From Sophora flavescens (Eukaryota; Streptophyta; Magnoliopsida; Fabales; Fabaceae): DNA of 64,000 nucleotides. The DNA is taken from the NCBI GenBank assembly GCA_030762895.1, contig CM061070.1:30965652-31029651 (forward strand), read 5' to 3'. A model generated the notes under the pieces. That model made no database searches. It was not told where the DNA came from and worked only from the letters and a program-made list of their open reading frames with translations. The position numbers and the translations under genes were made by a program. Shown in pieces: positions 43,663 through 56,398 of this stretch (within the stretch, counting starts at the first letter, position 1; each line of letters opens with the position of its first letter).

Positions 43663-46600
43663 GACTACCTCATCTAAGGCTTAATATCATTAATTAATTA
43701 CCAGTGAACATGAAATAAGTACTTATCACTTTATGTATGAATTATTGACATACTCATAATTATTGAATTATAAAGTGTGACAGTTATGCGCTAGCATATT
43801 TATGCTTTAAAATACATGTTTAAATTTTTAAGATAGGTCCAAAAGCATTTTTAAATTATAATGTAATTTATTAGTTATGAACATATTTATAATGTTAAAA
43901 AAATATATCAAGTAAAACCTTTATACGAAGAGAGATTTTAAATTACTAAGCATGATATTAATAAAATAGGTCATTTAATGTGTATGAACTTAGGTTCGGT
44001 TTTTGGCTGAGGAACGTACTTCTTAGCATTCTTTATCAGAATACAACAAAGAGTCATAGCAGGTGCATGTTACTTTTCTGATTTCAGCAACACAAACTTC
44101 CTCTTTTGTGCAACAATGAGATTTGACAGTCTTAAAGTACTTTGTGTTGCATACTAAAGGGATCAACAGAGAGTAGCTTCAGAGTTTTGACTTCATCAAG
44201 TGTAATCCTTGCACTCTTCAAGAATTCTTTAAGTCAGAGCATATTTAAATTTAAAGTTGACTAGATGCTTGACTGACACTTGAACTCGGTGTAGCTTGTT
44301 TTTCTTTGAGGGACACACATTTGACATGAGTTGGGTGGTCTCCATTATTTGTAAGCAGACATTTGTTGTTAGCGCTCAGATTCTTGTTTCAGTCTCCATA
44401 CGGAAGCTTCATCTTGACAAACACTTCAGCAATTTTGAGTTATGTCTTATAAGCTAACTATATGCACATTTAATAAACTTGTTAGAAGATTTCTGATTGT
44501 TCAATTAAAATCATTATCATAAATGTTTGAATACATTAAAACTAAGGGGGGTAACAAAGCTGCACTCAAACGCTTGGAGACTCAACACATTTTCCATGGA
44601 CAATAGTCAAAGTTATAATTTTTCCAAGTGAATATACTGATTTTCTATGTTTCCATACCATAGTGTTCTCATTTAGTTGGGAAATCTAACGTTAAATAAA
44701 TGACAATCCAAAGAATGTGATTTCTATTTTAGTTCTTACGTTTCAAGTTCATACATACATGGTGTTTAAGTTTAGACAAACGGAAATTGTTGAAGGGATA
44801 AAGATTGCACTTCAAGATATTACAAGAAATAAAAGAGAATTCAAAGAATGTAATTTCTATTATATGTCTCATGTTTAAAATTCATACATATATGATGTTT
44901 GAGTTTACAGTGATGATAAAAAATTGAATACATTGTTGATTCTTTTTGCAGCATGTTGAGGCAACATGTTGAGACCGCACAAAATTGAAGTTGACACAGA
45001 GAAACACAAGTTGTGTTTCTTAACAGATATTTCAAAAATGCTTTTAAAAACTCTTTTGCAAGCAAGCTATGAATTAAAAACAAAAAAAATACCTTTTTCA
45101 AAGAGTTAACAAACTCAATATCAAATCCCCACGGTTAGTATAAGAAAAAATTGTAAAGAGCTAGGGATAGAAGATTCATACAAACTATTTTATCTTGGTT
45201 CACTCTCTTCCAACCAAGAGCTACGTCCACTTCCTTCTACTTGAAGGTTTTCTCCACTATAAACCAATTGCTTACAAGTATTCTTTCACTTGCCTCTTCA
45301 GGCATACAAACTCACAAGTATTCAACATATCTCCAGGCACTCAAGTATTCTTTTCCAGTCAAGCATTTTTACTAGATGAGTTTAATGGCTCGTCTAGCGA
45401 TGAGTTTGGACCCAATATGCTTTTGGACTTTTTTAAGGAACTTTAGACTAGTTCTTCCCTCGTCTAGTGATATTCAAAACAGTCATGCACACTAGACTAG
45501 ACGAGTTACTTCATAGCTTTAACTTTGCCATACAAATTTAATCTTTTTGTTAATATCAAAACTTAAGACATTATTTATCCATAACCATTTTGGTTGCAAT
45601 AAAAAATATCAGAAAAAAGGTCGCTAATTGGAGAAAGAATCAAGTCTTCAGTAATATTTTTCCGCTTACTAGTGTTTGTGTTCAGCGGAAACTTCTATCC
45701 TTTCGTTCAATAAAGTACAACTGAAGCTTCTTGATAATCTTATTTCTTGGGTTTTCAAAGGATAAGTAGAAAGATTTGGTACTTGAAATGACCCCCTTGA
45801 AATAGTTGAGAAGAGCAAACAGAAACTACATCTATATTGTTGAAGGACTTGAAAATGGAGGCTTATGTGTTCATAGTGTATATCTATATCTTGTTGATAA
45901 TCATTATGGGATTAGATCATAACAATAGTGTTTGAACCTTCCCTTTTCATTTCTTGGCCTCCTTTGTCTCCTATAATAGTCTTGCTTTCATGGGGACATT
46001 TTATCGCCACTGTAAGGGAGAGACATTAGCATTCTCAAATTTTCTTATCGTCTGTTATTACATTTAGGAGGGATTAATTGCCCTCTTCTGGAAATTCGTT
46101 ATGAGACACGACAAGAAGATATGAGAGTCCCGACCTCTTCTGAATTATATTGTGGCTCATAAATCATAAGAGAGCTCTAGAAATGAACAATACTGAGAAT
46201 AATCAAAGTTTATTAAATTTGTAGTGTGTGATTAGAACACATAGCAGAGTTATTTATAGGAGAGTTTGGTTCAAGTTTTAGTTGCATTGCTAGAGCATTT
46301 TGTTTTAATAAGTGGGAAAAATAGTGTTTGATCAATCAAGTGCTTTTATTATTACTCGTTTAATAGTGCTTTTGTGAGGAGACAATATTAAATGTCTATA
46401 TTTTAATAGCGCTTTCTTGAAAAAGTACTATAAAAGGTGGATCACCTTGTTTTAAAAGTATGTTTTACAGATAGCGGTTCCTTGGGAAAGACTATTAAAG
46501 GTATATTCTTTTAATAGTGTTTCCTTCGAAAAGAGTTATTAAACACTTTCAAGAACTATATCACATCCAGGATCTTATGGAATAGGATGGATTGAGATGA

Positions 46601-47009
46601 TATTTTGTAAATACATAATTATCTTGAATATATTAACTATTTCTTTATTTTCGATCTCCCGGAAAGAACACAAGAAACATCTTGTTCTTTCTTCAACAAT
46701 TTCTAATCTCGCCCACACAAAAGGTTTGTTTAATATATGCCAAATTCCACCAAATATACAAATGGAACCCAAATCCACATTTTTAAATGCATTTCAGCCT
46801 AAAATCGGCATTAAATATGTGTTATTAAAGGCCAAACCTGATGTAGTGGTGTGTGTAATGAATCTTAACCATGAGGTCTTATTTTAATGATCAAAATTAA
46901 AAAGATGAATATATATGAATTTCTTAAATGTTCATATAACCATCAAATAACTTTTTATCTTGATCTCCATATATAAATATGTGTATAAATACACATACAC
47001 ATTGCACTC
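43663..47009. other. Decayed repeats between the gypsy and copia elements
   Basis: AT-rich sequence without a gene. About 43990-45560 holds copy 3 of dispersed repeat R. 45380-45510 has short inverted pieces around CTCGTCTAG (for example GGCTCGTCTAGCGATGAG). 46320-46540 has facing motifs such as TTTAATAGCGCTTTCTTGAA, like those near 18050-18290. The open frame at 46597-46887 has no recognisable domain or codon pattern. Confidence 0.5.
43990..45560 (+). repeat. Dispersed repeat R, copy 3
   Basis: It shares the order TATTTTATCTTGGTTCACTC, AGAGCTACGTCCA, CAAGTATTCTTTCACTTGCC and TCTTCAGGCAT at 45186-45310 with copies 1 and 2. It ends near TTAATATCAAAACTTAAGAC (45553), like the ATCAAAACTTAG at the end of copy 2. 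The left edge is uncertain. Confidence 0.5.
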
Positions 47010-47523
47010 TGTTGCAGTTTTGGCATATTCTGTTACAAATTTGTTACAGCTGTTATCTCTAACTGTAAAGTTGTATTCTGTAATATCTTGTTTTCCCTCG
47101 TGTTTAGGAACTTCTTGAAATCCTTATATGCTGAATATAAAGTATATAAAGGAGTAGCAGTGAGATTTAGAACAGTCTTTTGATTAAGAGAATTAGAATA
47201 GATGAGTTAGAAAGAATCACAATTCTGAGTGCTCGTGTGTAATTGGGATCAAAGGGAGAAGAGTGAAAAGAAAGAGAGTTGGAGGGAAAAGAAGAAGATC
47301 ATATTCTTTACTGCTATTATTGTCTCTGATATAACTGGACGGAAGTTGTGCTTAGTCCCGGAGATGTAGGCATCACTTTGGTTGAACTCCATCATCAAAC
47401 ACCCGGTGTTTATCTCTCTCTTTTACTGTTTTAGCTTAAGATAAAGTTTGATAATCTTCATATTGTTTTGGTGCAAGATACTGGTGTTGAGTTTTCTATT
47501 TTTCACGACAATTGGTCATAACA
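47010..47523 (+). repeat. 5' LTR of the copia element
   Basis: 514 bp, TGTTGCAG...CATAACA, ending 2 bp before the primer binding site. It shares with the 3' LTR blocks such as AATTGGGATCAAAGGGAGAA and AGTCCCGGAGATGTAGGCAT. It lacks about 150 bp present in the 3' LTR (about 60765-60920), so it has been shortened or the other one expanded. Confidence 0.88.
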
Positions 47524-47525
47524 AC

Positions 47526-47538
47526 TGGTATCAAGAGC
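47526..47538 (+). other. Primer binding site of the copia element
   Basis: TGGTATCAAGAGC two bases after the 5' LTR. It matches the usual initiator methionine tRNA site TGGTATCAGAGC with one extra A, a likely later change. Confidence 0.85.
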
Positions 47539-50006
47539 TTTATTCCAAGGTCCTAGACAAGATTACAAAATATGACAATGACAAGTTCAATAGGAAAAAC
47601 GATTTTGCCTTATGGAGGTTGAAGATGCGATCCATGCTTGTTCATCAAGGGCTGGAAGATGTTTGGAATGGGAGAATAAGCTGCCAAGCACAATGACAGA
47701 AAACAAAAAAAATTATCTCTTGAGTAAGGCGCATAACGCCATGATACTGTGTTTTGGGTGACAAAGTCCTTCGAGAGGTCCCCAAAGAAAAATCTGCTAC
47801 TTCTCTTTGGCTACAGCTCGAACACCTCTACATGACCAAGTCTTCGGCAAATCGACTTTATCTGAAACAGAGGCTCTACACTATCAAGATGCAACTTGGC
47901 ACACCATTGAAGATCATATGGACGAATTCAAAAGGTTGATTCTTGATCATAAAAAAACAATGAAGTAAAGATAGATGATGCAGACCAAGTGTGACACCCT
48001 CTACCCCGCATATATTTATAAAGCGTAAAATAAAAGAAATAAAATAAAAACATGCATATCGTTTATTTGAAATAAAAGCATGGTAGAAGATACCACATTG
48101 TAACAAAATGTCTCAACGCGGAAATAAAACAAGTTTTGAAAGAAACATAATAAAATAAAACCCAACCCCGATGTCACATTACAGAGATGGTATATAACCA
48201 AAGTCCAAAAACATCTCGGATAACAAACTAAAACAAAGGAAATCCTATACTACGAGTAGCGGCTCCTTAGAGTCACTTCTCAACAGACTACTCACCGTCC
48301 TCTGCCTAAAGAATACATGCAAAGCAAACAACAGAAAAACGGGGAGTAAGAAACATGTATAAAACACAACGGCATGAAAGAAGTTAGCAAGATGAGCATA
48401 CATCATTTAACATAGCATGTTATAACAAACAACATACATCAATAACATATTCATATCAATTCAGCCAATATATGCTATGCGGTGCAGCACTACTCCACTA
48501 CTCGGTTATGCATGTGGATCTAAACTATCTTAGGAAGGCAACTTCAGAGTTATATATCCACATTAGCCAATAAGCACCAACGCCGACAGTTCACCAAACC
48601 ATGGGTGAACCCCTTATATAGCTGACTCACCGTATTCTAGGATGAGCCACCACAGGGGGTCACGATTCACCTAACTCTCGGATGAATCACCGCGGACGCC
48701 CAGATCGCCTTAGTTTGGATGCCTAGTTGTTATTGTTGTTGTTGTTATTATGTTGTTGTTGTTGTTGTTATTATTATTATTATTATTATTAATGAAGTTA
48801 GTATTGTTATTTATATAATTGATAATGTAATTGTTATTAGTGTTGTAGTATTTTTTATACATATACATATATATATATATATGTATGTATATATTATTAC
48901 ATATGATAATATGTATTTTAATATATGATTATTTACATTAATATGAGATTGTGTCCCTTAATGTGTGATCTTATATGGATATATGTTTTTGTATGTGATT
49001 TTATATGTTAATATATAATTATGTGTTTTTATTAATAATAAGTGATTAAGAAAGATATTATGAGATATCGTGTGATTTAGTATTTAAATCAAGATAGTGT
49101 ATCTCCTAGGTTTTAGTCCCTCAATTAATCATATTTGAGTCCTTGTTAATATAGGATAATCCTCTTTTTGATTATCTCTTAAGATCTTATCATAATCTCC
49201 TAAGGATACTATCTAGAAATAACTACCAAATATGTCGCTAAACTTCCATCGAACTTTTGACCATCTTAGAGTCCGATTTAGGATTCGATTGTCAGACATT
49301 AATTTGTATATATTTCTCTGAGATTTCTAACGACACCAATAACGTCTCAATCGCAAACTTGTAGCTCAAGTTATGGTCAAGATACCGATCTGTATACAGT
49401 ATAGGCTGAAATAGGAGCCCGTTATGCCCTAACTTATATTTATACCATAAGACTCGACCTAAACCCTATTTCTCACATTGTTAACCTCAGAATAGATGTC
49501 TCTCTTCATCTTTCTTAGTTTTCCCTTGAAGTTCTTGAAGTTTGTGAGTCCGTTTGGGACAGAAGTTACGCGTGTTAGAATTGTTTAAGGTAACGTAGTT
49601 ATCCCTCCTTAATCTCCTTTTCCCTTTCTTTTGAATTGGGGATTAATTGGTTATTCTCTTACCTTCTTGTTTTACCAAGGCTCGAGGAACTCGTCGAGTC
49701 GCTCAAGGGAACGTGTCTAGTTTACCAACGTTATGGTTTTGGGAATCTTCATATCAGGTATGGGGAGAAGGGCTAGTATGAACATGTAGGCTAGGGGGTA
49801 GCGTAAGATGAAGGGTTAACCCATGACCCTGGTGTTTGATTAAATGCCTGTATGACTGTTTGTATGATAATATGTTTATATGCCTCTAAGTCTAATTGTT
49901 ATATGATGTTAATTGTTATGATGATGACATTGGCATGACTGTTATTAATTGATTTATGTTAGTATGAACGTTCTTGTTATTGAATGTTGTCTGTTATGAA
50001 CATGTT

Positions 50007-53000
50007 GTGTGACACCCTAACTCGGGTCATCACATGGTTACCAATTTGCGGAAACAAACTTAATTTGTTGGTTGCTTTCAGAAAATAATGTTTTCTCAAC
50101 GTTTATCTTTTCAAAATATGGTGATAAATTTTTTTCATTTTAACCTCATAACAATAACAACGTAATCAAATCACACTTAAATACATAATGTATATAAGTC
50201 ATACAACTATACTGCCTCATATGTTTTCACACCTAGATCGTTATCATTTTAGTTTATTCTCCAAAACATAATATAACACAATAGGACCTAAGCTGGTCGT
50301 ACGCTACAACCAATAGGAGCAGCAACAACATGCCCCGAACTAGGCAGCCTTCTTCTTCTTGTAGAGATCATACCCCTTGTGTGGCTCTGATATGTTTGTA
50401 ACGGTGAGATGCCAATATATGGATTTAACACAATAACTAAATGCGTGACACAAAAGAAGGCACATACACATATACATGTTTATGACAACATAAGCATCCA
50501 TATTATAGCATACAGTTTATCAATGGGTTCCACACCCCAAACATCAACGTTGGAAAACTATGCTTGAACACTTCAATACATCATCTAAACATTCACACGT
50601 AATCTCCGGAGCTACAAACACCAAATAACTGAGCTGATCAGGCTGGATTGCCAAATAGGGCACGACTTCTTGAATACCTTTCCATTAGGATATCCAGGTT
50701 CGCCTTCTGGAATACCTTGTCTACCAAGATTCTCAGATTCGCCTTCGCCTTCTTGAATACCTTACCCTTTAAGCTATTCAGATTCGACTTCTAGAATACC
50801 TTATCTACTAAGATACCCAGATTCGACTTCGCCTTCGCCTTCTCGAATACCTTACCCTTTAAGCTATTCAGATTTGACTTCTTGAAATATCTTCTCTCTT
50901 AAGATATCCAGATTCACACCTTAGACATGTCTACCAAGTAAATGCATGTAAAACCTTTTGTTTCTAACACCTTAATTAGGATACCAAATCCAAAGAACAC
51001 TATATCCATAATGCCTTAAGAATACCAGTACACCATTTTTCGTTTGACACACAAAAAAACTGTACAACTTATTCTAGATGACGGAAATAACTCATTGTTT
51101 ACCGAAAATCCTTTCACGTTGAAAATTCACTGTTTTTTTTAAAAACTCACTAATTTAAACACCGTCTACTAAACACCAAGTCTATAACGTCATAAGAACA
51201 CTAGCACCCCGACATCTCGGTTACTAAGTTTCATATCGTCCTTTACGTCATTTTCGTTCTGTGAAAAACAAATCCAAAATAAGATCTACGCAACTTATCA
51301 AAGTTACCGGAAATACATCATTGAGAAAACTCATTTACAGAAAATCCTTTCTATTTGAAATTCGTTTGTAAAACGTCAAATCATAGAAAATCTATTTTCC
51401 TTTGGAAACTCATTTTTCCCAAAATAACGTCAAATCATCAAGAATTCTTTTACTGAAACTTCAACTCTAAAAAAATAAATCAATTGAGATTAAATCTCTT
51501 CTCAAAATAAGTACTGTTGTTTTTAAACTCTCACCGTAAATAATTTCGAAACTTGCCGTCGTTTAACATTTTCAAAGAAAACGTTTTTAAATCAAACTTT
51601 GACCTTTCTTCTAAAATAATTTTCTTATATAATAAATAAGTTATTTACCAAAATTAATTTCACAAAATAACTTTTTATAATATTACGTAATTTCTTAAGT
51701 AAAAATTAGCAGTAGTAAAATATTTTCATGGTTACGCACTCTCTGTGACACATAAATTACTTTTACACTAATAAATCATTAAAATAATAATATTTCTCAA
51801 AACTCATTTTTTTCCAAAACAATATTTTCCACCACTATTATATTCTAACATTTCCCATAAAACATTGAATATAATTTACACAGCTTATTAAAGCTTTTAT
51901 CTGATTAATCTGTTGTGCACTGACCACTGTCAGGCTTCTCAAACAACATTCAACAACATCATCAGAATTATATCACCAGGCAGATCATGCATCATAGCAA
52001 TATAATATACAACTGCAGATAATTAAATAAATTAAAAGCATATCCATCACCGATACACAAAAAAACAACACAACGTAAACAACATAAACAAATAACCACA
52101 ACCACATATAAATTATGTAGACTACACTAAAAGCAAATGGTTATTGAGAAAAATCCCTCAGGTAAGCTCCCCTTACCTCTCGAAGCTCCTCAGTAAAATT
52201 AAAAGAACTCTGTTGATTGTCGAAAACCCTCGTACGCCGTAAAACAATTAATCTTCAACAACACATCCAAACAACCAATCAAAACAAGCAAAACAAACAC
52301 CTAATCCTCTAAGCTAGGTCATGGCCTTCCTAGGTTTTAGTGGCTCAAAACTTCTAAACTTGCTTAAGCCATTGGATTAATGATCCTAAGTGCTTAAGTC
52401 ATTGAAACACATGATTAAACATCAAAGTTTGAATCAAAAACATCCTAACCCTCACAAACATGAATTCGGACAAAACAAGGACATAGGGTTAGGATTTTCA
52501 TTTTTGACAAACCAACTTAGATTTAACATAAACACTTATTAACTAGATGATTACATGATCACTTTGATAAAACTTAACAAAATCATTCAAGTCCCTCACT
52601 AATGAATTTCGGTCAAGACATGAAAGACATGGTTAGAAATTTCAACTTGATACAAGAACTTAGATTTAGCAAGTACATACCCTAGAAGCATGAGATCTAT
52701 GATCATTTTCAAGTAGAAAAACAACAAAGTTACTCCACCTCTCACTATAGGTTTCGACCATGCTCAAAAAATGAGGAGGAAGATTTTGTTTGCAACAATC
52801 TCTTGGATTATGACAGTAGGGATGATTATAAGCACATAGAAATTGGTTTCATATTTTTAGGATTTTTCTATGATTTATGGTGATTTTTCAAAGTTCTAGA
52901 TCTAGAAACTTAAAAGTGATGAACATAGATGAAATAGACTTTGAATCATGAAACTTCTTGAAGAACATAGACATGATTAGAGAAGGAGAATAGGATTCAC

Positions 53001-53893
53001 CTCTTGAAGATCAAAAACAAGTGAAGATCCAAGGACTTGCTCCACAAAATCAAGCTATGTAACTTAGGAGTTTTAATGGAAAATGGCAAAGTTGATGAAG
53101 AAGATGAAGATGGTCTTTTAGAGAAGTGAAATAGGCTCATTTGGGAGGGTTTGTTCATGATTTTCAAGGGTATAAGGGTCCAAACATAAAGCTTTAGGGA
53201 CAAAGGAGTAATCTTACAAAATGGCACTTTTGTGATAAAATCCAACATTAAGGACAAAATGGTAATTTCAAAAAAGCCATCATGACAAACATGTGATGAG
53301 GAGTGGTGGGTGATGTGGCTGATTTGTGTCCACAAATTGTGGGGACAAACTTGGCATTTCAATAAAAGTTCAAGGGTAAAATCGTCCAAGGGTAAAATAG
53401 TCTTTATACTATTTTAAAGAAATATTTGGATTTTTATTTAAAAGCAATCATGACATGAGTGAGTCATCCATATGACTCACCACCCTAGGTGGCAAGTTAT
53501 CTCAGCATCCGATGTCGGGTTTTGTCTCTGCACGTCCGTTCTTGACTCCGTCGATTACCCGATTTAGGGTTTTGCGCCCGAATCAAGTATAATAACCTAT
53601 TTGTTTTGAAAATTTTCAAAATAACCTATATCTTTGGAAATGAGATATAAAATCTACTCATTTCGTTCTCGGGTCAAAATTAGGTTTTCTGATCAATAAA
53701 ATCTTACTGTCAGCGAAAACGCAGGCCGGGTTCCATCTATTTCAACAAAAAATTTCACCATATACTTATAAAAATAAGTATGATATGAATATGACTTTGG
53801 TTTTCCCAAAATAATTTTCTAAGTTTCCGATAAAAATATAAACGTTTGTTTATATTTACCGATCTTAGAAAGCGAAAAAATTGGGTTGTTACA
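50007..53893 (-). mobile_element. Family Y solo LTR, TSD TGTTG
   Basis: Plus-strand ends TGTGACACCC and GGGTTGTTACA with duplication TGTTG (50002-50006, 53894-53898). Length 3,887 bp, no gag or pol. Many blocks match 36703-40520, for example CACCCTAGGTGGCAAG (53482), CGAATCAAGTATAATAACCTA (53579), CATTTCGTTCTCGGGTCAAAAT (53660) and CCCTCAGGTAAGCTCCCCTTACC (52155). In minus sense it begins TGTAACAACCCAATTTTT. It is the innermost member of a stack in the copia element. Confidence 0.87.
50660..50925. repeat. Minisatellite (GAATACCTT...CAGATTCGACTTC)
   Basis: Five to six imperfect units of about 45-55 bp. Each has GAATACCTT, then a pyrimidine-rich piece with AAG(A/C)TATTCAGATTCG and a variable number of CGCCTT(C/G). 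They lie within the family Y solo LTR 50007-53893. The related element at 36703 lacks the expansion. Confidence 0.75.
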
Positions 53894-55632
53894 TGTTGAA
53901 TGTTGATGCCATGTTGTATTGAGTTATAATGGTTATTGGCTGTTGTTTGATGCTGTGCTCTTTATGAGTGTTGATTGTTGAGGATGTTAATGCCAACAAT
54001 GATGTTAAGATGTTAAAAGATAATAACAATGATAATAATGAGAATTAAGGGATGTTTCTTCCAGTTGTTCATAAGACGTGAATATAGTGTGAAAGGCAAG
54101 GTTTTGTTCATAAGGCTTAGTTAAAGACCCTAGGATTGATTAGTGAGTGTTCTAGGAACATTAATAACGTAGCTGTGATTAAAAGATTAATTCCCCATGA
54201 TGATAAGACATGAATATTAATGAAGAACAGTTAAGATTAATGAAGTTGATGTTCAATGGATTAGTATAAGCCAATAGGTTGAATCTGTGAACTGTCCCAA
54301 GGATTTGGGAAAGGGTTTCTGACTCTTTCTGCCCAGATCAGTACAACCACGCTCCATTGAGCACGGTCGTGCTTAACAGGGAGCACGCTCGTGCTCCAGT
54401 TTGAAATCCAGAGAAGGGTGCTCACTTGTGCACGCCCGTGCTTAACAGGCAGCACGGTCGTGCTTGCCTACAGGTCCAGCAAGCCCATGCTGAGGGTGAG
54501 TACGCCCGTGCTCACCTGACCAGAACAGAATCGGAAATGCTAAAATTAGGGTTTTCACCCCCCAAACACTTAAAAGACTTAATAAGATACCAACGAAATG
54601 TGAAGACCAAAGACAAGTGAAAATATGATGTTGAGCCTTGATGCGTAATGGTCAAGGTGTTGTTGATGTTGTACCTTGGTAGCCTAGTGGCCAATGGGGC
54701 CTTGATGCTTAGTGGTCAAGGTGTTGAGCTCTGGCGTTTTTGGCCAGAGTGTTGTTTAACATTTAAAGTTAAAAGATTAAAGATGATATTACCTTTGGTG
54801 TTTGTTGGCCAAAGAGGTTAAGTCATAATAAATGGTGTTGTTGGAGGTGGTGGATAACGGTTGTTTGTTGTGTGCATGCATCATGCATGGAGTTTTAGGG
54901 GGAGGTACGATAGTTAAGGGGAGGTCGTCCGTGTGTAAGACGATCTGGCCATCCACGGTGATTCATCCGAGACTAAGGGGATCGTGTACACCCGTGGTGG
55001 CGCATCTGAGAATAAAGTTCGTCGGCTATCCTAGGGGTCCACCCATGGTAAGGTGAACTGCCCCGGTGTTGGTGCTTATTGGTCAATGTGGAGATGTAAC
55101 TCTGAAGTCGTACGCCTGGTGTAGATGGATCCACATGCATTCGGAGTAGTGTTTCGCATTCCATTGTATGATTGATGTTATATTGTGATATGCTTGTTGT
55201 GTTGGTATGATGACTATGTTATGATTGCTATGTGTTTAAGTTCAGCACGGTCGTGCTGTCTATTGAGCACACCGTGCGTACTAGACATTCAAAGGGCATT
55301 CAAAGATCAATCATTTTGGCTTTTAACTAACCATTAACTTGTTAGTCTCATTTAATCTTCATGTCTTATAATTATTGGGAATTAATCCTTTAATTCATGT
55401 TTCATCATTAATGTCCCTAAAGCACTCATGAATCAATCCTAGGGTCTTGACTATACCTTCGAGCAATAACCTTGTCTCTCATTACTATAATTCATGTCTT
55501 TTGAACAATTGGGGAATTAGTCCTTTAATTCCATATATCATTAATAGGCCCTATTATTTAATTAGAGTCTTATTAACATTAGCATTGGCATTAACAACCT
55601 CAACAACCAACATTCAATCATAGCATGACAAC

Positions 55633-56398
55633 TAGGGGTGTTCATCAACCGATCCAAACCGATTTAAACCGCAAAATCGAACCGAAAAACCGAAAACCGA
55701 AAACCGAAAAACCGCAATTTTTTATTGGATTGGATCGGATTTTGGATCCTATAGTGAAATCCAATCCAATCCAAACCGATCTATTATATACATATACTAT
55801 TATTTTTGAAATTATAGTATTACTCATACTTAAACATTATTCTTCATACTTTTATGTCCCTCATTCTCTTTAATATATTTTTTGAAATGACATATATAAG
55901 ACTTTTTAGAATAAATATTAATGTCTTGAAGTTATATTTTACTAAAAGCTTTGATGCATAGCATATATATATTTGATTGAGTAATCATGAAAAATAGGAA
56001 AACAATTAAGTAAATTTGAAAAATAATTAGCTACAATTTATTTGTAGCCGATTCAAGAAAAAAATATGATAAGTGGTAGTGAATATAGAGAATTCATATA
56101 AAAGAACGTGTTAAAAAATATCAATAATTTTTTTCTTCTCAAACTCCCAAATTAAAACGAAGATTGTTTTTTATCCACAATTAAATAAGTAGAAAGGACA
56201 CTTGACATTAGAAAAAAATAAAGTATGACAAAAACCGAATTATCCAATCCAATCCAAACCGCATTTGATTGGATTGGATCGGATCGGATTTTTTTAAGGA
56301 AGCAAACCGATCCAATCCAAACCGCACGATGTTTTCATCATTGGATTGGATGACTTTTTAACTCAAAACCGATCCAATCCAATCCGCGAACACCCCTA
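55633..56398. mobile_element. hAT MITE with TAGGGGTGTTC ends, TSD ATGACAAC
   Basis: Left end TAGGGGTGTTCATCAACC and right end CGAACACCCCTA are inverted, with a perfect 8-bp duplication ATGACAAC (55625-55632, 56399-56406). Subterminal repeats AACCGATCCAATCCAA and TTGGATTGGATCGGAT occur many times in both orientations at both ends. 766 bp, non-coding. It inserted into the antisense part of the family X element. Confidence 0.93.

Larger units (their letters stand above)
48721..55244 (+). mobile_element. Opposite-orientation family X relative nested in 47990-57145
   Basis: From about 49560 (GTAACGTAGTTATCCCTCC, CGAGGAACTCGTCGAGTCGC, GTATGGGGAGAAGG, AGGGTTAACCCATGACCCT) and again from 53899 (TTGATGC, TTGGCCAAAG, TGGATCCACATGCATTCGGAG) the sequence follows the sense order of the 3595-15543 element, opposite to its surroundings. 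Its start (48721-49500) is diverged and its last about 300 bp are absent. Its boundaries lack a recognisable duplication. It is either a truncated nested copy or the result of recombination. TTG/TTA repeats occur at 48724-48790. Confidence 0.6.

Noticed and set aside
55645..55873. Open frames on both strands over the hAT MITE
   Set aside because: They come from AACCGATCCAATCC subterminal repeats with no stops by composition.
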